Shown: positions 1 through 10,353 of the stretch, one piece after another
How the letters are laid out: each line of letters opens with the position of its first letter
How positions within the stretch are numbered: the stretch's first letter is position 1
Source: Microdochium bolleyi
Taxonomy: Eukaryota; Ascomycota; Sordariomycetes; Xylariales; Microdochiaceae
Direction: 5' to 3'
NCBI GenBank assembly: GCA_001566295.1
Contig: KQ964268.1
Location: 1 to 64,000 of the forward strand
DNA length: 64,000 nucleotides
Notes under the pieces: generated by a model
Told to the model about the DNA's origin: nothing
The model's database searches: none
Seen by the model: only the letters and a program-made list of their open reading frames with translations
Position numbers and translations under genes: made by a program

Positions 1-111
1 CTAACCCTAACCCTAACCCTAACCCTAACCCTAACCCTAACCCTAACCCTAACCCTAACCCAACCCTAACCCTAACCCTAACCCTAACCCTAACCTAACC
101 CTAACCCTATA
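1..111. repeat. Telomeric repeat tract (CCCTAA)n
   Basis: Nearly perfect tandem CCCTAA units run from base 1, with two degenerate units (CCCAA near 60 and CCTAA near 92). The C-rich strand at the 5' end identifies the left end of a chromosome, with TTAGGG repeats on the other strand. The array stops abruptly at about 111 and is followed by AT-rich DNA. Confidence 0.97.
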
Positions 112-808
112 CTTTAAAATGTAGTAGGTATATAGAAATATGTTATTTACACCTACTAGCCATAAAAAAAAGTCACTACTATACGTAGTACTCTACTAGG
201 GCTCTATATAAGAAACTCGGCTGCTAGCTTTCCACCTCGAATTTTCACCAAGTCCCACGACCCAGCCCGCCCAACCCTAACCTAACGGACCCTAAGATAA
301 CGAGTGCAGGTTCTAAGCAGCTGCTGCGTCGCGACTAAATCCAGAAGTTTAGGATAACGCCGAAAGGCTGCTACTATAATATCTCTTATCCCAGGGTTCG
401 TTACGGTATAGATAAATTGGCTTTCCGTGCTGAATATAGAAAGTCGCGAACAATCTACTTTACATACGTTACCGCCTTAAACTTCTGTACGGCGAGGGTC
501 TCGAGGCCATAGTTAAGATATTTATTAGCAGGCGCGTATAGTTCCATGTGGAGACTAAGGGCGGAATGTAACCCGGTCAGCGGACCACGGGCTTTCGCTC
601 GTTTAGAAGAGGAAATTCTCAAAATCGAGGAGGACGTCTCGATACTAGCCTGGAGCTACGACACGAACGATACAGAATCCACATCGAATGGTCTCGCGCC
701 ATCTCCAAGACACTTTCGCCACTACATGTCTATGGTTCACAGCAGCCAGTGTTTGATCCTCAAACTTTTACGCGCATGTTGAACGCAGATATCCAAAAGA
801 CTCCCGTG
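112..808. other. Subtelomeric AT-rich non-coding DNA
   Basis: The stretch is rich in TA, TAG and ATA words and looks mutationally degraded, as expected of repeat-induced point mutation or simple subtelomeric decay. A short interstitial telomere-like run (CCAACCCTAACCTAACGGACCCTA) lies at about 269-293. No convincing gene is seen. The only open frame of note (546-782, 78 codons) has no recognisable domain. Confidence 0.6.
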
Positions 809-1483
809 TCACGATCCGACCCACGTGGTCAAAAGTCTGGTCGGGCTTCCGGGTTGTTCTGGAAGTAGGTAAAGCTATCGCAATATCACAACTGTCGAAT
901 ATCGTTCGTCTCTTGATTGTTGTCCTGTCTCTGGGAAGAGATACCACTCTCGTTCATTGAGTGACTAGTTCAAGTGATATGTGAGGATAGTACTTAGATT
1001 AATTGCTGAAGTACAAAGGTAACGACCGTTTGTCTAGGAAAACCTCCAAGCTATATACCCTTTGCCCTTCAGTCTATTTTATACCATTCGGCCTGTTTGG
1101 TATGGTTCGGTAGTGTTTGGATCAGTGGATATGTTACGATCCACATATTCTACCATTATCAAGTACCTTCGTACCTTATCTTGACCTGCTGATTTAGCCT
1201 TCCTGCCCCGCGATGTCTGCCCTTGTCTTGGCCCGATCATGCGGCCTTGTGTTGTGCTGCCTGCTGCCCAAACAACTCTCTCCTGTCGTCACAGTATTAT
1301 TCTTACGTATCACTTAAACTAGTTACTCAATTAACGAGAGTAGTATCTCTTCTAAGAGACACGATAACCGCCGAGAGACGAGCGATATTCGATAAGTTGT
1401 AATATTTCACGAGCTTTACCTACTCCTCCGAACAGTAACACCGAAGCTCGACCAGACGGTTAACCCCGTGGGTCGGATCGTGA
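809..1483. mobile_element. Non-autonomous TIR element, copy 1
   Basis: The left end (TCACGATCCGACCCACG...) reappears inverted at the right end (...CGTGGGTCGGATCGTGA). The imperfect inverted match continues inward for roughly 150-160 bases through the words AGTAGGTAAAGCT, AATATCGTTCGTCTCT and GAGATAC. The 675-bp element has no transposase frame, so it resembles a MITE with long terminal inverted repeats. Related copies start at 9628 and 12227. No clear target-site duplication was seen. Confidence 0.75.
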
Positions 1484-1981
1484 TAAGAGCCTTCCCGTGG
1501 TCTGGCCGGGCCCGTAGCGGTGCTGTAACACTAGTACGATACACAGTGATGGACCTAGTAAATTACAAGGCAAGAGATTAGGGTGAAGTATAGCACAAAT
1601 GAATTTCTCGAGGGCGTGACTATACTTACAAGTCCGGCGCGCTGGAAAGCTACCTGAAAGAAAGGATTCCCTATATGCAAGCTACTTATATCGTATCATG
1701 GGCAACTAAGGCGGTAGAGTGCTTTTGTTTGTATGATTGTCTAAACCATAGATCTAGGTGGTGGTCTGCAGGATCATTTCAGTGAACGATACTATCATCC
1801 GTTAAGATCAACACCACGAAACGAGCAATGTCAAATCCAGGGCCGTTGTCTCTCCTAAGGTTTTCTAAGCAACTACCCAAGCGCCACCCAGTGAGCTGAG
1901 TGCAACCCAGGTAGGTAGGCAAACATATCCGATGACAGGGCCAGTTTAGAACCGAAGCAAGGCTGCGCAAACAGAAAAGAT
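1484..1981. other. Intergenic, no gene seen
   Basis: This lies between the TIR element and the stop codon of the hydrolase gene. No coding signature or further repeat was recognised. It should contain the 3' untranslated region of the minus-strand gene. Confidence 0.5.
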
Positions 1982-4094
1982 TCAGGCTACAACAACACGG
2001 CACCGGCCAAGATTAGTAACCCGACCAAATGCGTCACCTTGCTCGCCGTCTCGGTGAGCAGTGACCCGGATCACGGGGAAGTATACGCCTGGCTCCGCGT
2101 ATGTGAATGAAGCCTTAGCTTCGACAGTCTCATTCGACGAAGTTAGTGGCGCAGCCGCGAAGTCGCCGACACCGAAAAAATCCCACTCTATCAAGATGAT
2201 CTTGCCCGCGCCTGCCGGAACCTCGGCGACCGCCTCGAATGAAACGGTCGTACCAGCAACGGCATCGAACCGTGATGAGCCGCCGGCCAGGAGCACAACC
2301 GAGGGCTGGATGCCATACCGCCGAGAGGCGGTTTCCGCGACCAGGACCTGGCCGTCGACGACTGTGTAGTTGGTGTTTCCCGGGGGCTCGATGCCCTGTT
2401 CGACCCAGGCGCTGAGATCGCGCAGCGCCTGGTGAACCATGGGCGACGCATCGACGACCCGCGCGGCTCGCGAGGCGTCCGGGACGAACTCGCCCTCAAA
2501 ACCGGCGGCAAACGTGTGATCCGCGTGTTCGTTGTACCACAGCCGATAGTTGTCGTGGGCCCGCTCCTGGCCCAGAGCCCTCTCCACCTGGCTCCTGTAC
2601 CAGTCGGCGTGCCAGGGGAAGGCATCGTAGTCGAGCAGATTGTTGACTGCGATGACCTTGCCCTGGATGTCGCCCGTGAAGCGTCCCTGGCTGGTGGACT
2701 CGGACGCGCTGCGGCTGGCATCCACTATGCGCTGAGGCCCAATTGGCCGGCCCTGTGCATCCCTGAACTGGTCGAAGCCGTACCAGGCGTCATCCGCGGG
2801 GACCTGGTAACGGTAGTACGGGTGGACGGCGATGAAGAGGAGGTTGTCGGTCTTGATGTGGGACCCCTCCTCAAGGAGGATGAACACCGCCTCGTTGTTA
2901 CTAGCCTCGACAACGAGTGTCGTCCCACTGAGCGACCCGGTTATCGCGCCAATGCTGTCGCCATTGACCGAGACAAGCTCAAAATGCAGTCCCGGTTGTG
3001 CTTCTGGGGCGTCTTCCAATGTCAGATGAATGGTTTCATTGTTGATGCTTCTGACCTGGGTGACGCGCGCAGTCTGATTCACAACACTGGCCCTGATGAC
3101 GTTTCCAAGCTCGGATTGCTCCGTGCCAAGGTAGCCAGGAGCGCTCCAAAAGTCTTGAGCGTATGTGGGATCCAGACCTGCAACGTTGTCGCTGAACCGG
3201 CCCAGGACTGCAGAGTCCGTGACGAGGTCGAAAGTTTCCAATGACCCTAGTGGAATCCCCATCTGCGTAGCCTCGTCGAGCATTTCCCGCTCAAAGGCGG
3301 ACAGGACACTGCGTGGATCATGCCCACCGGGGCTCACTGCATCTGCGATCAGGGCAGCCTTGTCCTTCAGCACGAGACCCAGCAGCGCACGAACAGAAGG
3401 GTTGTTTAGGAACGAAACAGGAGTCGCCTGGAGCATCGGGACTGCGCCATCCCACACACCTCGGGTGTTCTCGATAGCGCCGACCGTCTGCAGGGAGCCG
3501 CCACTGGCGCCATAGACGTACCCGTAAATGCGCCGGCAGCCGATTTTGTAGTACTCGGCAGCAACTTTGCGAGCGACCTTGGCCGCCGCAGCATCTGCTC
3601 GGAACCCGACCCTGCCAGAGATCTGAAGAGCGTATCCACCACTTCCTAGCGCGAATGCGATCGTTTCGCTCTTGGCTACCTCTGAGACGAGGGGATACAC
3701 GAACTGGAAGAAGCGGCCTTTCCACTGGTCGGCAGGCGGCAAGTATATGTTGAATTTTGTCGTCGTTCCCTTGAAGTGCCCTGAGATCAGGCGGTGCAGG
3801 ACTGGAACGGTGCCATCAGTGCTGTCGTCGATGATGGCGGTGACGAATGAAGGGTCGGTGCAGTCCGGCGTGATGAACCGAGAGCCCGTTGGCAGCTGCT
3901 CTGCACACTCTGGCGCGGTTGACTCGATGACCAGGCCGGCGCTCTGAGCCGTTCCATGCATTGCGAAATTGAGCACGAGGCCGAATACCAGAACCCAGGT
4001 CAAAGGCCCATATGGCCTAGGGAACTATTAGCTGACATTCAATCAGTTGAGGCTCAAAGACTTACCGATGACCACCTCGGAAAGGGCCCATCAT
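1982..4094 (-). CDS. Secreted alpha/beta-hydrolase-like protein with C-terminal PKD-like domain
   Basis: Two-exon model: exon 1 4066-4094, exon 2 1982-4016, with a 49-bp intron (GTAAGT donor, CTAG acceptor, branch-like GCTAATA). It closes in frame at 687 residues. The long frame alone lacks an ATG, and the 29-base first exon supplies it, giving a short leader and then a hydrophobic signal segment (VLVFGLVLNFA). A serine-hydrolase elbow, YGASGGS, lies at about residue 180, and a His-rich segment (YNEHADHTF) falls where the catalytic His would be expected. The last ~90 residues (WDFFGVGDF ... FTYAEPGVYFPVIRV) look like a PKD/Ig-type beta-sandwich. The elbow resembles the tannase/feruloyl-esterase class, but the usual CSxGG is not exact, so the substrate is unknown. 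An extracellular role is inferred from the signal. Confidence 0.75.
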
Positions 4095-5471
4095 GTCAGT
4101 TGGAGTTTGCAAGAGTCAGGACAAAATGAGTATTGTTACGAGGAATAGAGAACAGAAAACAGGAGTGAATACTGTGAGGCATGATTGTCATTCCTCGTCT
4201 ACACTGCGACGGATCCGTGTTATATAGACAGGATCAAGGTTCATCAATTTAGACCTAACCCGAATGCTGTCACTTTGGATGATCCGAGTTACATGCGTGC
4301 GAAATCACGTTGTCATGCCAAGCCCGCTGTGCCCGATTTGGTGGGGTACAATGGATCACAACTGCGGCCAGTGCACAGCAGGTTTGCAGCATTCCCACGT
4401 ATCAGCAACTTTACGGATCTAAACGACGATCGACATGATAGCTTCAGACTTGCCAAGAAGAAGGCCTCGTTCTGCGCCTCACTGGCAATCAATATTTGAC
4501 CTTCGGTCGTCAGTAAGTAAGGGTGTAGGACATGATCTTCAGCTAGGCCAAAGGTCCTCGACTTTCGCAGTGTCATTACATACAGGGGAAACGGTCCCCG
4601 CATGCTCACCGCGACCCTTGATGAGTGCCGTCTAGGTTCTAGGATCTCTTAAAGATCTCTACTTGGCATCATATCCATAATGGAGCATTCGGCGGCGAGC
4701 GCAAGTTGTTAGCCCCCAGAGGAGGGCCAATCGACTTGTTCAGCGAGCCGTAGTATCAAGAGTAGCATTATTACTTGGTGACGGCGTCGCATGCTTGTGA
4801 CGAGCGAGGAGGGCTCCTAGGATAGTAGGGGGGGCGAGGTGGCGTGCTGGGCCGAGTATCGAGGGTGGAGCCACCAGAGGGTTTGTCGCGCAGCCTTGAC
4901 CGTCTCGAACGATCAGGCAGTGTCGCAGAGGGTGATTTGTCCGCAATCTCTGCCGAAGATCGCTCGCTAGTCGTGAGCCATTGATTACTCCCAGTCCAGG
5001 CAGTTCTGAGTACAATGCCCAAGGTGCGTCCATCAGGCCAGGCTGTGCTGTCAATGCCGGTAGCGAATCAGGGGACGGTGGAAGGACCCTGCCAATCGCA
5101 ATAGGTAAGCGTATCCGGAATGCCCCTAGAGTAGTGGCGACGCAAATGGGGTCAGTGCATTTGAGTTCCACAATGCCGTGCTAAATCGAACGCCTTTTAC
5201 GCTTAGAATGCGTAAATGCACTGACTGACACGGATTCCGGACAGGATGGAGCAAAGTCAAGGTTTTCTCCGCCTTCCCTCTTTCATGCAGATCAAGTAAT
5301 TTACAGACAGATCGGGCACACGCTCTTTTGCGCGGGTTCCTGGATATGTACTCATTCTTTTTTCCCCGGCTTCTATTTCCTTCCAGCTCCTCTCTAAGTC
5401 TTCTTTTCCATCCCAACCCTAGTCCTACTTCTCTCCTCTACAGAACTCGAATCTCCAACAAAGTCCTCCTC
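4095..5471. other. Intergenic region between divergent genes
   Basis: This holds the upstream regions of the minus-strand hydrolase and the plus-strand membrane protein. Bases ~5345-5460 are CT-rich, which is typical of a fungal transcription start and 5' UTR for the gene at 5472. Open frames on either strand (for example 4313-4609 and 4740-5171) show no domain or codon signature and are not called. Confidence 0.5.
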
Positions 5472-6029
5472 ATGTACCCAAATCTACCTCTACGAAAACA
5501 AGCCATGAGAGACTACTGGCAACTCTCCGGCCCCTTTGGCCTCGCACTCCGTGCCGCTCTTCGAATCTTCCAATTCATTTTCTCCATCGTCACAATCGGC
5601 TTTTATGGGGCCTCCCTTGCGTCCTGGGATACTTCGACAACAAGCGTCAAGAAAACGAATTGGATTTTTGCGCTCGTCCCCGCCGTCATCTCTGCGACGA
5701 CCTGTGCCTACCACGTCTTCGCGACGGTGACCCACGTCGCCTGGTCTATCTGGGACTTCTGCCTCGCCGTCCTCTGGGCGGCGCTCTGCGGCATTTCCGG
5801 GTCCCTGCTTGTGGGCAGAGGTGGTGGCAATAACGTTACCGGGGATCTCAGAGCAAACCTCAAGGCGGGAGCATGGGTAGCTGGTGTCAGCATGATCCTG
5901 TGGCTTTTGAGCTCTATCCATGGCTGTGCGTATTGCTGTGCTTCGAGGAAGACGACGAGGATAGCGAAGCAAGAAGGAGATGAGGTTGAATTGGAGGAGT
6001 TCTCTGAGAGGCGGCAGCAGCGCTTCTAG
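5472..6029 (+). CDS. Four-helix membrane protein (MARVEL-like)
   Basis: A single exon of 185 codons. An upstream in-frame start at 5328 would add a Ser/Phe/Pro-rich stretch encoded by CT-rich leader-type DNA, so ATG 5472 is preferred. Four hydrophobic segments are visible at about residues 19-42, 55-78, 82-105 and 130-152. A Gly/Asn loop (GRGGGNNVTG) separates the last two, and the tail is cytosolic, charged and Glu/Arg-rich. The helix spacing resembles fungal MARVEL-domain or unnamed four-TM plasma-membrane proteins. No catalytic residues are apparent and the function is unknown. Confidence 0.7.
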   Translation: MYPNLPLRKQAMRDYWQLSGPFGLALRAALRIFQFIFSIVTIGFYGASLASWDTSTTSVKKTNWIFALVPAVISATTCAYHVFATVTHVAWSIWDFCLAVLWAALCGISGSLLVGRGGGNNVTGDLRANLKAGAWVAGVSMILWLLSSIHGCAYCCASRKTTRIAKQEGDEVELEEFSERRQQRF

Positions 6030-6568
6030 AGTCTTGGACGATGATTGGTGTTCTCCTCCTAGTTAGACCTAGTGGTACAGTGTTGGAAACACAAGTACGA
6101 CATTTATTGGCAACATATCAAATGGCCGAAATACGGCGGATGAAGAGGGGCATCATAAACAGAATTATAATCAAGCTCCACAACAAAGATGAAGAGCCAA
6201 TTTTTTTTTTTTGAAGCAGGTCCTGGACCTTTGGCAAGGCAGAGTAATGCGTCCAAAAGGGAGAGCGGCCGCCTCGGGGAATGCTCAACATGCAAGGGGA
6301 CGATCAGCCTTGCCTTGCGGCGACGCCGATCCATGCAGCGTGGCTAAGACTTCGCTTTGCAGTATCTGTGACGTTCGTCATCCGAGAATGACGGCTCCAC
6401 AGTCATGACTGGGAGTTGCCGACATTCCGACACGGCCAGGCCCGAACGGCTAGGCGGCCGCGAACCACGCCACGCTAAGTTTAAATATGCCTGTGCAGCC
6501 GCTGCCCCCTGTCCCCGACTCTGTTTTCGTTCTACCTCCAGACAATTCCAAGAGTCGATAATCACCCA
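6030..6568. other. Intergenic, promoter of the glucosyltransferase
   Basis: A 540-bp gap. A pure T run at about 6201-6212 is the only notable low-complexity tract. It probably contains the terminator of the membrane-protein gene and the promoter of the gene at 6569. No gene is seen. Confidence 0.45.
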
Positions 6569-9381
6569 ATGAACAGCATGGAGGACGAGAAGAAAGACGC
6601 AATAAAGCCCTCCCGGGTGTCAAAGGAATCAGCTTCCGGGCGTCAGGACCTCTACCTCGCAGGTTGGCTTGCAACGATTCTCAGCGCGCAAATGTTCCAA
6701 CAACTCACCTTTTCACATCCATCACAGACCTAGCCTCTAGCCCACCACAACCTGATGAACAAAGACCCCCCGAATACACTCAACGATACATACCGCAGAG
6801 CCAACGGCCGGTGCGACTCAATATTGTAGTCCAAGTTATCGGCTCCCGCGGCGACGTCCAGCCCTTCCTCGCCCTTGCCGCCGCCCTCCAGAAAGGAGGC
6901 CACCGCGTGCGGATCGCAACACACGCGCAGTTCTCCTCCTTCATCCTCGACTCCAACGATTCCTCCGTCAACGACAACAACAAGCTTGAATTCTTTCCGG
7001 TCGGAGGCGACCCAGCCGACCTCATGGCCTATATGGTGGAGTCGCCCTCTTTGATCCCCAAGATGTCTCAGATCCGTGCAGGCATCATCCAGCGCAAGCG
7101 CGAAATGTATATCGAGATGCTCGATGGCTTCTGGCGCTCCTGCGTGCGCCCGGACCCGGCGTCCAGCAACCCCTTCGTCGCGGACGCCATCATCGCGAAC
7201 CCCCCGAGCTTCGCTCACGTGCACTGCGCGCAGGCCCTGGGAATTCCTGTACACTTGATGTTTACGATGCCGTGGACGAGCACTGCGGCGTTCCCGCACC
7301 CGCTGGCAAATATCAAATTCTCCAAGGAGGATCAGAAGACTACGAACCATGCATCATATGCGGCGGTGGAATTTCTGACTTGGCAGGGGTAAGTGATATG
7401 GCCCAATTGCCTCTGGACTTGTTGCCTTATGTCTTGCTGACTGGGGGGATAGTTTGGGAGACCTTGTCAATGCGTGGAGGGTTGAAACCTTGGGACTGGA
7501 GCCAGTCCCGTCGACGGAAGGCCATCGAATCCTTGAGAGCCTCCAGGTTCCATTTACATACTGCTGGTCACCGTCCCTCGTGCCAAAGCCCAGTGATTGG
7601 GGACCGCATATTGGTACAGATTCTCCGCTCCTTGAAAGCTCGTTTCTCCCAAGCCGTTCGCTTACCATCGACCGCAGACATCAGTGGCTTTTTTTTCCGT
7701 GATCCGGTACCCTACACGCCGCCCTCGGACTTGGAAGCCTTCCTCAAAGCTGGCCAGCCACCTATATACGTGGGCTTCGGCAGTATCGTCGTGGGCGGGA
7801 TCGAGGGACTGATGACTATGGTCCTCAGTGCGATTAGGACCACGGGCGTCAGGGCTATCATCTCGAGAGGATGGAGCAATCTGACCGGCGAGGACTCACC
7901 CAATGTGTTTTACGTGGGAGACTGTCCACACGAGTGGCTATTCCAGCGAGTTTCCGCAGTGGTCCATCATGGGGGCGCCGGTACGACAGCCTGTGGGTTA
8001 CGATATGGAAAGCCCACGACCATCGTCCCTTTCTTCGGGGAGTAAGAAAAAGACCTGGTCACCTGATCGCCGTTTGTGCAATGGACTTACTGACGACCAA
8101 ACTCCCAGCCAGCCATTCTGGGGTGCTGTCGTTGCAGAGGCAGGTGCCGGGCCAGAACCCATCCCGTACTGCTCCTTGACCTCGCAGAAGCTCATTCACG
8201 CTATACAGTTCTGTCTCTCGCCAGGAGCCGTTATAGCAGCAAGACGGCTCGCCGACTCCATGCGGATGGAGGACGGCGTCCAAGCGGCCGTCGACGCCTT
8301 CCACGCCAACCTACCAAGGGACAAAATGGCGTGCGACTTCTTCTCCGATCAGCCAGCGTCCTTGGTCTATGGGCGGGGGAAGAATCAAGTCAAGATGTGC
8401 AAGCTTGTCGCGTCCATCCTGGTGAAGAACGGGAAGGTGGAACGGAAACAAATCCAAATGTGAGTTCCTACTATATTTCCCACCACTGGTAGGGAAGCAC
8501 GAAAGGCTGAATCTCATTTCAGGTACCGGTCAAAGCCAACAAATATAGAGAACCAGCGATGGGATCCCTTAACAGCAATATCCGCAGCGTCCCTCTCAAC
8601 CATCTTCAAATTGGCTGCCGACACCGCCGACATCGTCGCCAAGCCTCTCGAGCAGTATAAACGAACCAGCAAGTCGGCCGAGAACCTCGACGCCGAATCA
8701 GAGATGACTCAAACATCCACCAGCCAAGCTCTCTCCTTCGCGATACTTCCCCTCCCTGGAGTGGGCGACACGGCCGAGCTGGACACCTCCACCGGCACCC
8801 GCCCACTCCCTTCAAGAGGAAGTGAAGATTTCTCAGGACGGCCACGGACCCTGGCGGCAGTGACCGCGGCGGCTAACAGCGTCGGGACGCTCGCCGGCAA
8901 CGCCACCAAGGGTTTATTCGTGGACATACCCCTTGCACTGACCGAGGGCCTGCGGGCGGTGCCGAACCTGTACGGTGATCAGGTGCACAAGCACGATGTC
9001 ATCGAGGGCTTCCGCAGCGGCGTCTCCGTGGCGGGAAAAACATTCTGCCACGACATGAAAGGCGCCCTCACGGACATTTTCGTCCACACCTATGCTGGTA
9101 AGAAGGAAAAGGGAGCCTCTGGTGCCGCTAAGGGTCTGGGGAAGGGTGTGGTGAGTTTGGTGACCAAGAGCACGGCGGCCACATTCGGGCTCGTGAGCTA
9201 TCCAGCCCAAGGGATATACCGGAGTATCTGGGCTGCTTCGAACGCAGATGTGCGCAGGAGCATCGAGGACGAGAAGTTGCTCGAGGGCGACTGGTTGGTC
9301 TCGATGAGGCTGGGCTGGGAAGTGGACTGTGCGGCCATTGTGGAAGATTTTGAGGGTATGAGGGGGACAAGGGGGCGATAA
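6569..9381 (+). CDS. Sterol/UDP-glucose glucosyltransferase (GT1/GT28 type)
   Basis: Six-exon model: 6569-6618, 6663-7388, 7453-7613, 7678-8041, 8109-8459 and 8523-9381, closing in frame at 836 residues. Introns 2-5 have clear GT..AG borders and restore family-conserved sequence. The first intron (weak GTCAAA donor) is the least certain. The N-terminal acceptor domain carries QVIGSRGDVQPFLALA, the hallmark of sterol 3-beta-glucosyltransferases. The donor domain has VYVGFGSIV-type and HHGGAGTTACGLRYGKPT motifs followed by PFFGDQPFWG, the UDP-sugar binding signature. After the GT-B fold, about 280 further residues contain a Gly-rich segment (KGLGKGVVSLVTKSTAA then YPAQGIYRSI) common in fungal members and reminiscent of lipid-binding Vps13/Atg2 tails. 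The likely role is glycosylation of membrane sterols or a related lipophilic acceptor at cytosolic membrane surfaces. Confidence 0.88.
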
Positions 9382-9627
9382 TATAAAGTATGCCGCGCGA
9401 GTTTCATGGTTTCCTTTCGTGCAGAATACATCAGTGTCGCAACTGAGCTACAGCACAAAGGGGGGGTCCAAGGTTGCACGGACGACCAAGCTTCATATCA
9501 TGCCCACAAGGTCCTTCAGACAAGAAGCTTTTAGTTTCGTCTTCTCAATGGTCCACCGACAAGGTGCATGACATTCTGATACAGTCCCCGAGCTCATTAA
9601 CTAATGTCGCGCGACTATGGGGTGCTG
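9382..9627. other. Intergenic, downstream of the glucosyltransferase
   Basis: Short non-coding stretch between the glucosyltransferase stop codon and TIR-element copy 3. It presumably holds the 3' UTR. Nothing else was recognised. Confidence 0.45.
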
Positions 9628-9900
9628 TTACGATGCGACCTCCGGAGTTAACCCTCTGGTCGGGTTTCGGGGTTACGATATTGCATAAAGTAGGTCAAGC
9701 TTAACAAGTGTTACAACTCATCGAATATTCTTCTCTCTCTTAGTTTACTGTATCTCTTAGAAAAGATCCTATTCTGAAATAATCAATTAGCCACTTTAAG
9801 TATCGGACCAGTGTAATATAAGATTACTGAATAGAGTACAGAGGGAAAGACTTCCTAGCCGAGGAAACTATCTAGATTGTATAGTTTCTTCTTTTTCTTT
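9628..9900. mobile_element. Non-autonomous TIR element, copy 3 (degenerate, truncated)
   Basis: The left end TTACGATGCGACCTCCG and the following words (GGTCGGGTTTCGGGGTTAC, AAAGTAGGTCAAGCTTA, CAACTCATCGAATATTC, CTCTTAGAAAAGATC) match copies at 809 and 12227 in the same order. The copy decays into AT-rich sequence and no right inverted repeat could be placed with confidence. The end coordinate is approximate. Confidence 0.6.
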
Positions 9901-10353
9901 CGCTATACCTACGGGTTACGCCGTCGGAAATATTGGTTTATACTACACACTATAGTTCGAGAAGACATGATTATTGGTCATTGTGTCGTGCAGGGTGTTA
10001 GAAAGCTTGTTTGGAGTAGCCGTCAGGTATTGCAGCTCGCCTAATGATGCTAGGTCTCAGTTTCTAATACTCGAATTCAAACTACTGGGGCAAGCTGAAA
10101 ATGGTGGCGTTACTACACAGCCCACTATTCAAGCCCCAACTTGGAGGAAAGAGGCCTGCGAGGCGCGACGGATAGACGGCTTAGGCGCGACGCCATTCAT
10201 GTCCTTCCCCATCGACTACATCAGCGAGAACTTCGACCACGAAGCGCCGCCGACAACATGGCGCAGGCCCGGCGGATCGCCGTCTGGAATTGCGGCCGGC
10301 TATGGAGTGTAAACTTCAAAGTCCAGGTTTACTTGACTGATTATGTTCAACTA
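9901..10353 (+). other. Intergenic; possible coding relic at about 10130-10312
   Basis: Composition switches from AT-rich to GC-rich near 10135. An open frame ending at 10312 there reads PFMSFPIDYISENFDHEAPP, which has protein-like character, but there is no start, splice context or recognised domain. It may be the fossil tail of a gene cut by the adjacent mobile element. This is a weak call. Confidence 0.2.
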
